A DNA stretch of 64,000 nucleotides from Cyanoderma ruficeps (GCA_008694505.1 VZDJ01000301.1:5079081-5143080), one strand, 5' to 3'; shown: positions 11,601-25,380, counted from the stretch's first letter. Notes: generated by a model not told the origin, from the letters alone. Made by a program: numbers and translations.

Positions 11601-14600
11601 TTAACTCCTTGATTTGCTGGGGTGAAGCGCAGGTTTTTATTATGCAACCCCCAATTTCTAGTGGATATTGTTGAAAAGTACAAAGTAAAGGGGTAACAGA
11701 AGAAGAATATAAATAAGAGACATTTTTCAAGGTTGTGGTGACCCTAGGCACACAAAAGTGAGGACGTAGGAATTGCAGGCAGCTGTGGGTAGTTCCAATC
11801 TGTCTTTTGCCAATTCCACAGTCCCAAGACACCCTGAGGGTTCAGCTGCTGTACCTGCAATTATACCCCTGAAATAAAGTCTGATAAAATGCCAGCTGTA
11901 CTGCTGACCACTGGAATTACCCTTTTCTCGAGGCTGATCTGCAGTTGTAGACAAGAGGCAGGATGCTGGAGGCTCAGGATTGTCCTGCAGAGCAGGCAGG
12001 CTGCTCCTTCCCCTGCACTCTCTTTCCACAAAGGCCAAAGACAGCAGGCTGGGTAAAGCCTGTGTCCTTGGGGTGGGCTGTTAGCCTGGTGTCAGCACAG
12101 GAGACATGACATGACAATTAAAATGTAAGATTTAGCCACATACCTGGAGCTTTGAAGGATCAGAGGCTGTGGGTGGGCAGGACACAGAGAGAGGCAGTGG
12201 TAGGTCAGGATGGCTGCATGGAGCAGCATCTCTCCTCTTAACAGGGTTCTTGACAAACAGTTACATCAGACTGGACTCCTGTCATGCATTGCCCAGTGTC
12301 TTGACACATGGCACAGATTTCTGCAGACACCTTGTTTGGCTGGATTGGCATTGATCTTCACACTGTCCTCTCACCTGCTGAGAAGTGCAAAGGTGGGGCA
12401 GAGCACAGCTATAGCTATAAACATACTGGGGATATATTAGGGCATGATAAGCTTTCAAGGGAGGAGTTCTTAATTTGGGTACAGACTGTATATGCTAATT
12501 ATATGGCAGCAGTCTTGGCAATTAGCATACAGGCTTTCAACTTGCATTTCTGATCGCTGTAACAAAGCCAGCGCTGCCTTCTCCACTCACTGACTTCAAA
12601 GGCTTTGTCTTGATTTAAGAAATGCTGTCCTAAAGCTGTTAGGAGAAAATGAAGCCGTGGTACTGCCACTGTCAGGCTGCCCACTTAACAAATGGCGTGA
12701 TGAATGGATGAGCAGCCAAGCTCCCTGCAATGGTTCATGAGAGCTTTGAGGCTGGAAAATGCCAGCCAGCATTTATTGTCGTTGGCACACAATGTAATAT
12801 TCCCACAGTGAATACAGCACAGGTCTTCCCAATCAGAGCATGCATCCCTAAAATATCAGCACCCAAAGATACACCTTGGGTCCAGATCACAGGCTGTTGT
12901 ACTTAAAAGAGAATATTACATACACATCCCAGAAGGGAAGGTAATAATCAGTGGAAGAAACAGAACAGAAGCAAGAAGAAGATCTGAAGTCCCGTTGGAT
13001 GATCCTGCCAACCCTGGGACTCAAGACCAGCTAGGTCATGAGTAACATTTGAAAACATTTGGCACCTTAATCTCCTTGGGCATTTTCATCAGCCCCAGCA
13101 GACATTTTAAATTGCTATAGCATTTCTGTAAACCTGGTTGCAAGTTATCTTTGAAAACAAAGCTTAAACCCCCAAGCAATTTGGTCTTTTACAGAATTTA
13201 GCCCTAAAAGGAGAGTCATCAGCATGTGGTTGTGCAACTGCAGTGGGGGAAGTTGTAGCCTTTGAGCCTGGCTAGAACTCTCCAGGAAAATTCCCTCCAG
13301 AGAGCCAGAGTTGCCTGAACTGCCTACACCAAAATTAAGGATTACAGTCCCCTGTTACTGTCAGGGTATATTTCTGATTCCAGTCTCAAGCTACATATTC
13401 TATGTAGAAGCTCATCTCAATGTTGCAGTGCCACAGTCAAACTGCAAATCTTTGAGTGTCTTTCTAAAGACTGGTTGAGGTCACCCTGTGCTCAGCAGGT
13501 GCCACTGAAGTTGATCTAGATTTCCTCCAGAAGGAGATGAAGCTGTGTCACATCATGCAGGAGCATCACTTACTGATTGGCATTTGGAATAAAATGTAAT
13601 GTTACACAATTATAGTGTTGAATGGCTGGAGGCAATTTTGCCAGACAAATTCCATGTGTCTTACCAAGAAGGATTCAATCTTTGATGTTGTTTCAATGCT
13701 GGAGGCTTTTCCAATTTCTGTTTATTAGAAATGACTTATCTATATTGGAAGTGCTGCCTTTAACCCAATACAGCTAGTTCCACCTACAGCACTGTGAAAA
13801 AAATCCTGTCTGCTGCATTTTGTTCCATAGACCTGCTGTATGACCAAAGCAAATTGTCACCTTGCAGAAATCAGACCTTTGAAGGGCTAAAAGAGTTTTA
13901 GCTCTTCATCTGCTTTGTGTGCTTTGAGGCGCTTTCCAAAGAGTTTAGCTTTTACACCCTCAAAGCATGGAAATGTATTGCTGGCAGGGAAATGTGGAAA
14001 GTTAAGTGGTGTGGATGGAGAGCCCGTGGAAGGAAGAACAAAAGAGGGGCTCTGAGCTGCCAGGACTGTGCCAGTCCAGAGCCAAGGTGAGGACGAGTGC
14101 AGCCACCTGGCTTCTATTCCCCTTTTTTCTATCTTTCTGTTCTTACTTTTTTAAACCCAAATCACCAACTGCAATGGAGGTTCTTACTATGAAGCTAAAC
14201 TGGTGATGAAATGTAGTATTTTGGGGAGCAGTCTTGTTCATCTGGAACACATGTATAAGGCCAGATGTCCTAAGTCCAGGCAGGCTCCATTAATTGGAAA
14301 AGATTTCCATTTGCACAAGAAGAGGCCAGTTTCAATCAGCATCCTCATGCCCAGATTTCCTATAGAGCATAGAACAGGTAACAGCTGTTTGTTCCACCTT
14401 CACCTATTTGAGCCACTGCTTTTTCTTTTTTTTTTTTTTATGGGACCTTTGTGAAGTCATTATGTTTTTCTGTCTCAGTGGAATCTTTCCTGTCCCTCTG
14501 GGGAAAGAGCAAGTGTGGAATGACTGGATTCATTCCTGTTTTAAAGAAAAAAAATAGTATTCAAGGTATAATATATAAGTGGCAAATCTGACTGTCCTGA

Positions 14601-16890
14601 ACGTTCATGTAAATGCAGTGATACACTTGAACCTTCTTTACTAGGCAGTAAAGAAAGCATTTTTATTTTATGATGCATTTTATGGGGCCGAGGAGATGAG
14701 TGAGCAATTGTGTGAGGTGACTAGTCACCCTCCTGAAATGCTCTAACAAGTGTTTAATCTTTGTTCCCCGGGGGGATGGCTTTGGTAACTGGAAAAGTGA
14801 GAACAATAGAGAACCGAGGTCAGTTTTGGCAGAAATGGGTCACAGTAATTCAGAGGCCAAAAATAACTCATATTAGTTGGTATCCACTCTCTCAGCCTCC
14901 AATTTTGCCACCTCCCTGCAGGTCCAGCAGCTTTGCTGTGGGCTGTGGTGCCCGGCTTGGGCAGCACTCACCAGCCTCCCACCCACTGCACATCCAGGCC
15001 GTGCTTTTCTAATTGGCTTCCAGAAAATTAAAAGGAAAAACATTACAGAAGTCTTGTAGCCCCTTAGAAGACGGCATCTTTCCATGTGTTTGAACCTCCT
15101 GGATGCAGAATTCCCATCAGTCCTCAGCGGGGTGGAGGCTGTGAAGTGCTGGCTGCAGCCAGAGAGATGCAGCAGAGGTGGCAACATCTTGTGGTGACTC
15201 TTACAGGTGTCTGGAGCTCTCAGGATGCTGCTATCCCTGAAAAGGGGCACGTGGGATGCCTCTCCCCACATCCATGCTCCGGTGTCCGTCTGTCCGGGTG
15301 GCTGTCCTGCCTCACCCAGCCGGCTTAGCCTCAGCTCAGCCCAGCCTTCCTATGCTGTGATCACACCTCCTGATGGCACTGCAGACATACTTTTAGAAAT
15401 CCTGAACAACTTCCCTCCTTAGACCCATATTTCAAGCTCTTATTTAATGTTGCCCCCTTTTCAGAGGTTTTAAGGAAGGTGGCAGTGCTTTATTGAGATT
15501 GGGTTGTTGTTTTGAGGCAGGCAGAGCGATGGCATTTTATTTTGATTTCAGCAGCACACCCATTAGGATTTTGGAAGGTAGTAATATTCCCTGGAAACAG
15601 AAGAGGGCAGCTGCTTTTTGGGAAATGAAGAGTGCATTGACTGTTTTTGAGAATGAAATAGCAGTCACTCAGATCTAGATGAGAGAGGTTTTTTTTCCCC
15701 CATGAATGAATAAAAATAGCACAGTATTTCAGGGCTCATGCTGGTGTAATTAGTGTGTGAAATAGCTGGACCCCCATCACCTTCCACTGAGTCCCTGGGT
15801 TTTGTCTGGCAAAATTAGATTCCTTGCAATTTTATTGCAATGTAATTAAAAAGTAACCAAGGGAATACAGAACTGAGTCTTCAGAGATGTTCAGCTTCAG
15901 ACAGAGTAAAAAGCATCTGCAGCTCACTGGATTGAGTCAGTTTCTTTATTTACTGCCCATGGGGGGAAAAATGCTGTCAACTGTCTATATGCATGGAAAA
16001 ATCAGGTTTAGTAAATGTTTTTCAACCCCCCAAATGCATGGGTTTTTTTAACTGAAAGAGGTTTTCAGTTTGTATTAAACAACAGATGCATAAATTCCAA
16101 ACCAAAACATCCTCCTGGAGTGAAACCTTCATTTGTAATTTCTCAAATAAGGCATCTTGATTTTTCAAACTTCCATTTCCAACGTTAAAAATTACACAAC
16201 TTTGACAGGAGATTGCAATGGGGTTAAGTCCATCCAAATTTTTTATTTCCTGACAAACATTTGGCTGCAGACTATGTAGCTGCTCGAATGTGCAGCCCTG
16301 AGCCCTGACTTCAGGCCCAGAGCAGCCCTGCTCTGGCACCAGCCCCTGCCTGCCTTGCCTTCAGCCTGTACACTTATTTTTCTGTGTATACAAACAGCAC
16401 ATAGTGCAGTCTTGTAGCACAAGGTGGCCAGGTTTTCCATAAGTAATTTCCCGCACCTGATTTTCCAAATGATGCCTGTTCCCCATCCAAAACTCACAAG
16501 CCTCTCTCCCAGGTCCCCGTGGCCGTGCTGGGGGCATGGCTGAATCCAGAGTCAGGAAATTGGGTCTGTTTTTAAAGCCAAAATAATCATACTGAATCCC
16601 ATGGAAACACGTCCTGGATGTGTTTGCTCCCAGGCTATTGTGTGTTTCCTGGATGCCACATCCTGGATGTGGCTCTTAATGAGAGGGACAGTCAATCCCA
16701 GTTCATGTGGGACTTGTACTTCCCAATGCCTTCATTGGTCCAGGCAGGTAATTTGAAAAGCTCAAGACTTCTTCCAGGACCTTCCCAGTGCCACTGTATC
16801 CTTCCACTCTGAAAACAAATGGGAATTTTTGTATTTGGCTGCACCAGGAAGGATGTGAAAACCAAATTGTCTTTTTTTTATAATACCTCT
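8700..16890. other. Intergenic DNA, no gene seen
   Basis: This is mixed-composition sequence between ZMAT3 and KCNMB2. Open frames are short, overlap on both strands and show no family signature. AT-rich non-repetitive stretches (about 9640-9960, 10020-10400, 12720-13000) could be conserved non-coding DNA. A further AATAAA is at 9749. Nothing else is supportable. Confidence 0.6.
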
Positions 16891-17225
16891 GAGGCAGAGA
16901 TAATTAGAGATCCTCTGTAATGAAACAGTACTGACTGAAAGAGTAGCCTGAAAAAGACTGCTCTTCTGATGCAGGAAATAATGAGGGCTGCCCTAAACTT
17001 TTAATCAGAGGCTCAAATTTTTTTTGCAGCTCCTGACAAGGATAGCATCCCTTAATAACGCTCCTGACAGTTCCAAACTCCTGAAATTAATATGAGAGCA
17101 ACGAGGATTTAATGGAAGCGCTAATTACAGATGCTGGAATTATTCTGCTGCAATTCAAAACCTCTGATGTGGAGAAACTCTTAGCACGGTTGGGCTGTCA
17201 TCTAATTTCTGTGAAGTTTTGCTGT
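16890..17225. other. Candidate conserved non-coding element
   Basis: The stretch is AT-rich and of high complexity, without simple repeats or open frames. It is dense in homeodomain-like TAAT words (AATAATGAGG, TTTTAATCAG, GAAATTAATATG, GCTAATTACAG, TCTAATTTC). This texture is typical of deeply conserved vertebrate enhancers. It is an inference from composition only. Confidence 0.3.
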
Positions 17226-18590
17226 GAAAGGTGACCCTGGCTTTACACACCTTCCTTCTGTGAGATGTGGGCATCCTTCCCTCACACTGTCTTCCACAGC
17301 TTGCAAAGAACTGGGATACAAGCAATTAATTCTTCCTGCTGTGGAGATTGTACTGCTCATACCCCTCTTGAGTGCTCTTCCCTCTCTTTCCCCTCTCATG
17401 ATTAGTCATAATGTCCTAGTGGACTCACATCCAGGCTTTTTCCAAGAAGGCTGGCTGGTTATGCAGGTGGATAAAACTTAGATGGCTGTGGCAGTTTGTA
17501 CCTGGAGTGCCACCACTGCAGCAGGAACAGCTGAACCTCACGTGGAACAGCTCCTGCTCCTCTGTGCTTCATGGTCTCGTTTATTTGACCAACTGGTACC
17601 AACAGATTGGTGCCACCTCACGTGGTTCTTCAGGGATTGGTGGGGCATGGATGGAAGTGGAGGCCAGGCAGCCTCTAGGTGAGGGAGAACCATCCATGGG
17701 GTGAAGTCACCTCAGTCTCTAACCCTGAGTGCACCTCTCAAAAAGCACAGATCTTTAGAAACAATCTGACATTATCAGCAGACCTACTTATGCCTTGCTC
17801 CAGAGCCACTTTTTACCCCAGATTTCCTCCAAATCTCCCAGAGGTGCCTGGAGGCCCTGCCAGCTCCCTGGGGCTGGTGGGCTGTGGGAGGTGGTCCCTG
17901 GCTAGTGACTCCTTGGCTGGTGGGCTCCACTCTCAGCAACCACTGGGCTCTTTGGAGCTTTCGTGGTGATGCCAGGGGATTGCTGCTGGCCTGAGAAGCT
18001 GCTCTGAACACCCTGAAGGACCCTGTCATCATCCTCCTAAAGGTTTTGTTGGGGTTTTGGAGACTGGCTGTGTGGCAACAAGCCCAAACTGCCCTCCTTA
18101 CATATCCTGAAAATGCTCTCTCTGGATGTTTAGCATTCAGTAGAACAAGAACTAAATTTGAAGGCATTAAAGGGAGAGCTTCGATTTCTAAGATCAGAGG
18201 AAGTCACAGGCTGAGGGACTGGAGAGGGACCTTCCCAAAAACATGAACATCTTTTGATCTGTGCAACTTTTTCTAGTTTCTCTTACAGCCAGCTGTGAAA
18301 CCTGAATCTTGATATTAGCTCCAACTGTTGAATGGCATTAGATGATTCATCTCTGCTATTAACACAAAAAAGTAATACCATTTTCTGCTTTGCACATAAT
18401 GCCTTTTGAGAAATAGATGAAGACATAAGGGACACGGAAGAATTATTTAATCTAAGCTTTTTTCCTTCAGCCCTGTGTTTTGTCACTCTATTGAATGATT
18501 ACACTCCAGTTTCTGCCCTTCCCCAGTTACTCTGGAGACAGTGACAAAGGCAAGAGCCATCTCACCCTGCTTCAGCGCCCCTCTCCTAAG
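17226..18590. other. Intergenic DNA, no gene seen
   Basis: This segment is more GC-rich, with overlapping spurious frames on both strands. I recognise no gene or repeat family in it. Confidence 0.55.
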
Positions 18591-18965
18591 GGAGGGGTGT
18601 GCATCTTTTATCAAAAAGTAGTAAATGTTCTTCGGTATAACAGAGTGAAAAGAAGGAGGGGAAAATCACCAAGCGGGTTTCAATATGCTCTTTTAATAAG
18701 CCAGAGCCACTGTCATAAAAATGCCAGCACCAGCATTGAAAATCGAAGTATAATCTCAACGATTCAGCTGTGAAATCTAATTTGGCCAAAGAGAGGGCTT
18801 GGAGATCTTTTCCACCCTCTCTGGTCAACATGGAGTCGTGTGCATAAATAAAAATATTCCTGGGAAACTTTGCAATGAATCATATGCTCTGTGGCAATAA
18901 AGATGGAGAAGTTTTTATTGTTGTGGTAATTCTTGGCATGGGATGTGGATTTTGCAGCTGAAAGA
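18591..18965. other. Candidate conserved non-coding element
   Basis: This is a high-complexity AT-rich block with TTTAATAAGCC, CATAAATAAAAATATTCC, CAATGAATCATATGC and GCAATAAAGATG, and no repeat signature. It is distinct in texture from the flanks. Function is inferred from texture only. Confidence 0.3.
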
Positions 18966-21410
18966 CAATGGACAATTTTTATGGATTTTTGAGCTCTTAT
19001 TTATTTGTGAGGACCTTGATAGAGTGGAATTTGAACACCCCATTCCTCTCCCCCTCTGCTATTAAAAAAGGGAGCAATAGATGAAAGATGAATTGTTAGA
19101 AGTAAAAATGACAGGAAAAATCTTATGGTGTCGAATTTTGGGGAAGGATATTTGTAAACCAAATAGTTCCAAATGTCATTGTAAAATAATGTTCTCTCTA
19201 AATTTCCCTGAAATTATGGGCCATGTGCTGACTTGTGGATGCTGGGTGTCGAGCTGACCTCAGCTCACACTAAACCTACTAAGAGTAAAGAATTTTTAAA
19301 TCAAATTTTTTTTGCTAAAAATTGAGATTTTTGAATGCTGTGGGTGGGGAGAGAATGACATTTTACACAAGCATCTTAAAACCTCCAGTTGTCCATATAA
19401 CTTAGTGGTGGGTGGACTTACCCATACTTGTGTTTACTGGGGTTTGTAAGTGCTGCTATAACTATGGTAAATTACACAGAAAGAAATTAGTTAACTTCCC
19501 AGGGCTGGAAACAGAAAATCCTTTCTTCTTTAGTGCCATTCTTGCTGCTGTTAAGGGTTTACCAAGAGGAAGCTGCATTTTTCTCAGCACATTATTATTG
19601 TGATTGTTTCCCCAGCACTGACAGCAACCCCAGTACTTTCTCATTATGTGGTAGATGTGCAAAAGCTTGCTCTGTCTGCCATTAAAATCAATAACTATCT
19701 CCCTTAATTAGCATTCAAATTACAATCAGTCTTTTAACATTACTATCAATTAGGCACAGCACAGCCATGCCCTGTTGTTTGAATTCTTCCAAGTGAGTCA
19801 GGCTCACAGAGGCTGGGTGGGATCGTGGGCAGGAGCCAGACCCCAGGAATTTGGGTTGCATCCACTGCTGGTCATGGGCTCTCTGCAATATTGCTGCAGG
19901 AGGAGGAGGAGGAGGCTCTCCTGAAAGAACAGACAGCACAGCTGGGTTGATTGCCCCGTTCCAATCAAATGAATAACTTGGAAGTGTCAGAAATGTGATT
20001 ACATCCACAGAAAAGGGAGCCTTTCCTCCTTTCTGCCTCCGTGCTGGATGCTGAGGGCTGGAGCAACCTTGGCACATGCAGTGAACTTTCCCCAGGAGCT
20101 GGGCTGGGGCCCAGAAATCAACACATGCAGGTTTCTAAAGCAAATTACAGCACATGGGAGCAAAGGATAACTGGCTGTGAAGCTGCAGGTTGGAAAACCA
20201 GGGCATAATAGTGCTGGGTTTATTCTTCTCCAAGTGCTGCATATCACGGAACGGATGGAGATGTTGAGGAGGCACCAAGGGAGCTTGAAATGATTGATGT
20301 GTCATCATGACTCCTCCAAAGCACCTGCCAAGGGGGACCTGGGATGGGGCAATGCAGGTTCCAGGGACTGAAGCTTGTGTTTGCTGTGCAAGATTGTTTC
20401 TTCAGATTGGGATCAGAGTATTTGCAGTGCTTCAGTCAAAAGAAGGGAAAAAAAAAAAAGAAAAAAAGAAAAGAAAAAAAAGAAAGAACGAAAGTGTTTT
20501 GAGGAAGTTAAAGCACAGAACAAACCTGGTTCCCTGATGGCTCTACCAAGGTTTGCTGAAAATTAGCTGCTCAGCACATGGTAATATTTGCTAGCAAAAC
20601 AGACTAAATGATCTAAACCAAAGCACATGGGGCTGTTATAAACCTCCTATGCCTTAGATCAGAAAATTGCTTAGCACTGGCAATTTACTCTAACATCCCT
20701 CCTCAATCTAATAGAGATTATCCTCTGCAAAGGTCTGTTTTCTACTCTGAAAACTCAGACTGCCACCTATTTTCCTCTGTCCCCAAAGCTTATATGAAAA
20801 TTGCACTATTGAAAGTCCTGACTGTTTTTTACTCTATTGTGTTTTCCAACCACGTGGTACGTTTGAATTAATTCTGCATGTGGGAACGAGAGGCAGACAG
20901 AAACCTGTTCTTTGGAAGCAAGGACTATTTCCCCTTAGAGCTCTGTACTTCACCTCCTCACTCCATTTTCCTTACCTGAGTTGATAGAAGACCCTCTTGG
21001 CAAGGACAGCAGTTGTCCATGTGGAAAAGGGACCTTTTAATTTATATTTTTCGCTTTCTTGGATCCAGTGAGCATCTGGAAGGAGTGCAGCTAGTGCTGC
21101 TCTGCCAGAGGGTTTTCAAGGGCTGCCAGCAGCTGGGCCATGTAGGTAAAGCAGGCTGCTCCGGACCAGAATGAACTTATTAGCATTAATTAAAACACAG
21201 AGGTATCTAAGTGTGATGGAGCTTGCCTCTGTTGCACCTGGAGAGGAATCTCAGTTTTATTTATTAACCTCTTTGCTGCACATTGAGGGACACGCTTCAG
21301 ACATTCCAGCACAGCCTGGTCCGATCACATCAGTAAATATGGAGAGAACCAGGGCTTTTCCTGCAGGATAGAGGGTGGGAGCTGCCACAAAATACAAACA
21401 TGGTACCCCA
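18966..21410. other. Intergenic DNA with purine tract, no gene seen
   Basis: It holds a (GGA)6 run at about 19898-19915 and the homopurine tract listed separately. A second TTATTTATT word lies near 19000 but no transcript is known there. There is no gene signature. Confidence 0.55.
20438..20488 (+). repeat. 51-nt pure homopurine tract (A/G)
   Basis: There are 51 consecutive purines, mostly A with single G interruptions and one GGG. No pyrimidine interrupts it until C at 20489. Confidence 0.9.
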
Positions 21411-21530
21411 GTGTTCAAGGCCAGGCTGAGCAGGGCCCCGAGGAACCCGATCCAGTCAGTGCCATGGTTGAGGGATTGTAACTAAATCATGTTTAAAGTC
21501 CCTTCTAACCCACAGCATTCTTTGGTTCTT
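21411..21530 (+). mobile_element. CR1-type LINE 3' fragment
   Basis: The plus strand begins GTTCAAGGCCAGGCTG and ends with AAAGTCCCTTCTAACCCA followed by a degenerate CATTCTTTGGTTCTT. This is the order of the avian CR1 3' UTR: the 'gttcaaggccaggttgg' motif, then 'ggtcccttccaacc', then the ATTCTATG-type terminal repeats. It is truncated at the 5' end and divergent, with no coding part. Confidence 0.8.
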
Positions 21531-21619
21531 GTGGCCATTTAGCCCAGACTGGCTGTCAAAGCAGGAGAAGGGGCTTCAGGGGAAGGAAGGAGAGAAACAA
21601 CTTCCCCTCTTCCACCTCT

Positions 21620-22110
21620 GATGTCTTCTTTATTCATTTACATCTCACAACCAGATTTAATGTATCTAGATGTGCCAGCTCAATGAAACTTCAGTTTCTT
21701 CCCTTAACTGCTGCGATAATCTCACCTCTGCTGCCTTCTGAAAATAGAAAAAGCCATGCAGATAAAATGGCCCATTTCGATGAGTATCTTTGAGATTCTT
21801 CAGCTTTCTTCTCTTCACATCGCAGAAAACTTCAAACTTCACCTCAGCACCCGAGGCTCTGATTTCAATTTACATTAATTTCAGACAGCACAAAGCAATT
21901 CCCTAATAGCTGAGAGCATTGTTAATGCCTCTCCTTTTTGAGGTAAAGAAAGAAGAAAATGGTCTAAAAGAAATTCATATATTGTTCATAATAACAATTT
22001 GCAATGAAGCAAAACCCTTAATGTCCCTATGAAAGTTGTTGCAATAAAATACATACACTTTCCTGTTTGGCTCTTAATTCTTATTTCACGCTTTTTATTT
22101 GCTGAGCTTT
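21620..22110. other. Candidate conserved non-coding element
   Basis: This is about 490 nt of AT-rich, high-complexity sequence without repeats (GATTTCAATTTACATTAATTTC, TTCATATATTGTTCATAATA broken by non-repetitive words). It has the texture of an amniote enhancer. It lies mid-way between the genes and could regulate either one or a more distant neighbour. Inferred only. Confidence 0.3.
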
Positions 22111-25100
22111 TCAATTTTCTGAGCAAGATGGGAAAAATGAACTCTCGGTGCTCAGTTCACAGGAGCACCTCATCAAAGTGAAGTGAGTTTCCTCCCTAAC
22201 CCTGAGTAACTCACCTGCCTTCCACAGGTAAGGTGGGGAATGAGGGGAAATCCTCACTCTGTGCAGGGTTTTCCAGTTACATCACAAGGTCGGATGAGGA
22301 GTCTGCGGAGGAGAACTTCAAAGACTGGTCACTTAAAAACCCAAAATCATGATACATATTCTGACAGAAAGGTCGTAAGTCTTGCTTTAGCTTGGGAAAC
22401 TGAAAAATGGCTTTATTTAACAGCAGTGCATTTATCCCCCTTGAAATGAGAATGAAGATTAATCCTTGGTCACGCTGGGAAAGACTTTGCTTTGAAATGG
22501 CTGTTATAGTGATTTTAAATTAACATACACAGCACGCAGAGTGAATTCTTTTCCTCTGAGTGTGTCCACTCTGGGCATTTTTTACCACCATTTAATTGAC
22601 TGCCAATTAATGTAAAGCAGTCAGACATTTTTAAGGCCAGGATAGACATTTTCCCACATTAATCTGCAAGCTGGTTGATAATTAATCTGAGACATCCATC
22701 TTCCCCAACCCCAGAGATAGGTAAAACTATCAGATACCAGACACTTGTTACTAAACCCCACAATTATATCTTCATTTATAACAGCTGAGGAACAATGTTT
22801 AATTAGTTACATGATATTATTTGTGGACAACTGACTTCCATATACACAATGTCTAGGGTGCCTCAAGTCATATATTTGGGTTTGAAAATCATCTCAGGAA
22901 ATCATTTGCTCCTTTGTGCTTCTCTTCTGACCTCCTATTTGACACCAGCAAAAGAGAATGAAAAAATGCTTTATCAAAGGTAAGGTGTATTCTTTTTAAT
23001 AATGGGTTTGTGGATTTTGTTTCCAGTCAAGGAAATCTCAAGAAATTAAGCAAAATATTTCTCTCTAAATATTTATTCAGCCTGAAGTTATTTGTGACTT
23101 TCTTTGGAAAAAAAAGGAAGCATTTTTAGAAGAGACAAGCTTCTACAAAGCATCTTGTATGTGTAGACACCTGCTTCATCTGCCATCCCTTGAATTTGGA
23201 TGGAGTGAAGGTACAGCTGCCTTTGCATTTACCTGACATTTCCATTCCCTCTGTACACAGACACAGGATAATGTCAGGCTCACCACAAGCGCAGGATCTG
23301 TTTGGTCCTTTCACTCTTTGCTTCCCTTGTCTTGCAGAGATACCCCAGCACCCACAGAAAGACCAAATCCTCCCTGTATGAGGGTCTTGCCCCTTCTCAG
23401 AGCCCAGCCCTTGTGAGGAGCCGTGCTGTGCATGGCGGAAGGTACAGGGGAATGAGCAGCTCACAGAAATGCCAAAACCACTCATTCCACATCTTATCTC
23501 ATTTCCAAGTGAGCACAACCACCTCCTTACAGCTGCTGGGTGATGAAAACGCTCCACTCTGCTAGCTAATAACAGTGGTTGAGCCAAGCTGGTCCTTGAG
23601 AGAGAGAAAAAGGAGCTGGCAGAGCCTCCTGCTTTCTGCTGGTACCCACCCACCTCCCAGAGTGCCAGTGACTCATGCTCAGACCTCCAACAAAAGACCT
23701 GCTGCCAGGTGCTGTTGTGACAGATGCTGCCAAAACCTTTGGGGCCACTTTTCTTTGCCAAATCAAGGCAAAATATTTAAGTAAGTGAGATCAAGTGGAC
23801 TGTTCTACTCCCGAGACCCTTGTTGAACTCACTGTCTCAGGACTTGCACCAGCACTTCAATGATGAGTTCTGCTGGGCTCTCAAAGCCCCCAAGCCTCAG
23901 ACAACACCTCAGGGTGCTGCAGGCAAGCCCAGAGGGATCTGGTGACCACAGGCTGGACTGGGCTGGTCCATCTTCCTGAGTCTGTCATTCCAAATCTGTA
24001 CTGGTCATCCTGGGACAGTGCAGCCTCTGGAGCTGATGCTGCAACACAGACAACCCTCACGGACACCCCAATCCCCAGCTAAGGACAATAAAACAACTGT
24101 CACCTTCACTTGCAGGGATGAGTTTCAGCTCTGTGATTTCTCCCCACACTCCATCAAATCCCTTCCAATTCTGTACATAGCCCTGGAGATTAAGGACTTG
24201 AAACTTCTTCCAGGGAGGTTGGAGGAAAGCCCCTGCACAAACACTGAAAGGTTCTTAATCAAAGTCAATAAGTGCCAGAGCAAAATGAACTTTGGGGTGA
24301 AAAATGGCTTTTCTTTTTAAGAAAGGTGGATACTTTCTATTGATTTTTTTTCTTTACTTAGGATTTTGCAGCAAATCCATAAAGAAACTTTTACTGTACT
24401 GTTCTTGGAAATAAATGGTCCACATATTATACACATTCATTTACACCCAGCAGATCTATCTAAAAAGAATAGGAACTGATTGAGTTAGCTTGCTGCAAAT
24501 GAAAAGGGGCTTGGCTGTACCAGTCTTTTTGCAAAGTAATTTATCTACTTGAAAGTTGGATCATCAGCTGTAGTTAAACCTCATTTTGCTTTCAAGATGC
24601 TTGTTTTGTGCTTCCAGTCTAGGCTTTTTCTAAACCATCACAAGCTCAATTTTTAGCTTGAGTTTGCACAAACTTCAATGAGTTAGATCACAACAAGGGA
24701 CGAGCCTTGCTGCTGGTCCAGTGGAACCACTATGTGACCTCTGGCAGCAGATGGTGGGATAACCAAGGAGCTTCTGGGAAATAGCCCTTGGTAAACAAGT
24801 AACGCCAACATGAGCCACAAGCTGTGAGGAAATCTGGGTTTTTTTAGTGGGGATGCTTATTAGGTATTCAATCATGCTTCTTTATCCTACAGCCTTCCAC
24901 ATCCTCTTTGTTTCCTGTCTGGACAGCTACACAAACTATGCAAAGAGGATGAGTAGCTTTTGGACTTTGAAAACTCCTCTCTTCCCATTGCATCCTTGCA
25001 GAGGTGCTGCATTCTCAAATCTTTCACTACCAGTAGTTATCTGTGTCTCCTTGCTGAGTTTTTTCCTCCAGCACCACCAGCACCACAGGTCTTGGCTATT

Positions 25101-25380
25101 AGCTATCCAACTGCCCACTTGCTTCTCTTTGATATCAGCCCTCTGAGACAGGTTAATCCTGAGGAAAAAGCCTCCCACAGGATCCTCTTTCCTTTCCGCC
25201 CACTCACATGAATCAGCGAGCGGTTCCGTGAGTGGGATGGGGTGGGAGCAGGTCAGTGCTCAGGGCACATCCCCGGGCCCTGGCACGGGGGAGCTGAGAG
25301 CTCAGGCATCCAGAGGTGCTTTGCTGTCCGGAGAGCAGCAGCTCTTTGTTTTGTCAGCCCTTAGCTCGGGCTGGCTGCGA
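22111..25380. other. Intergenic DNA, no gene seen
   Basis: AT-rich stretches (22500-23100) alternate with more GC-rich ones. A 211-codon open frame on the minus strand (23126-23761) is the longest in the intergenic part. Its translation shows no domain, no biased composition and no splice context, so I do not call it a gene. Confidence 0.55.

Noticed and set aside
23126..23761. 211-codon minus-strand open frame, the longest in the window outside repeats
   Set aside because: No recognisable domain, ordinary composition, no splice or promoter context, and overlapping frames on the other strand; consistent with chance in GC-moderate DNA.
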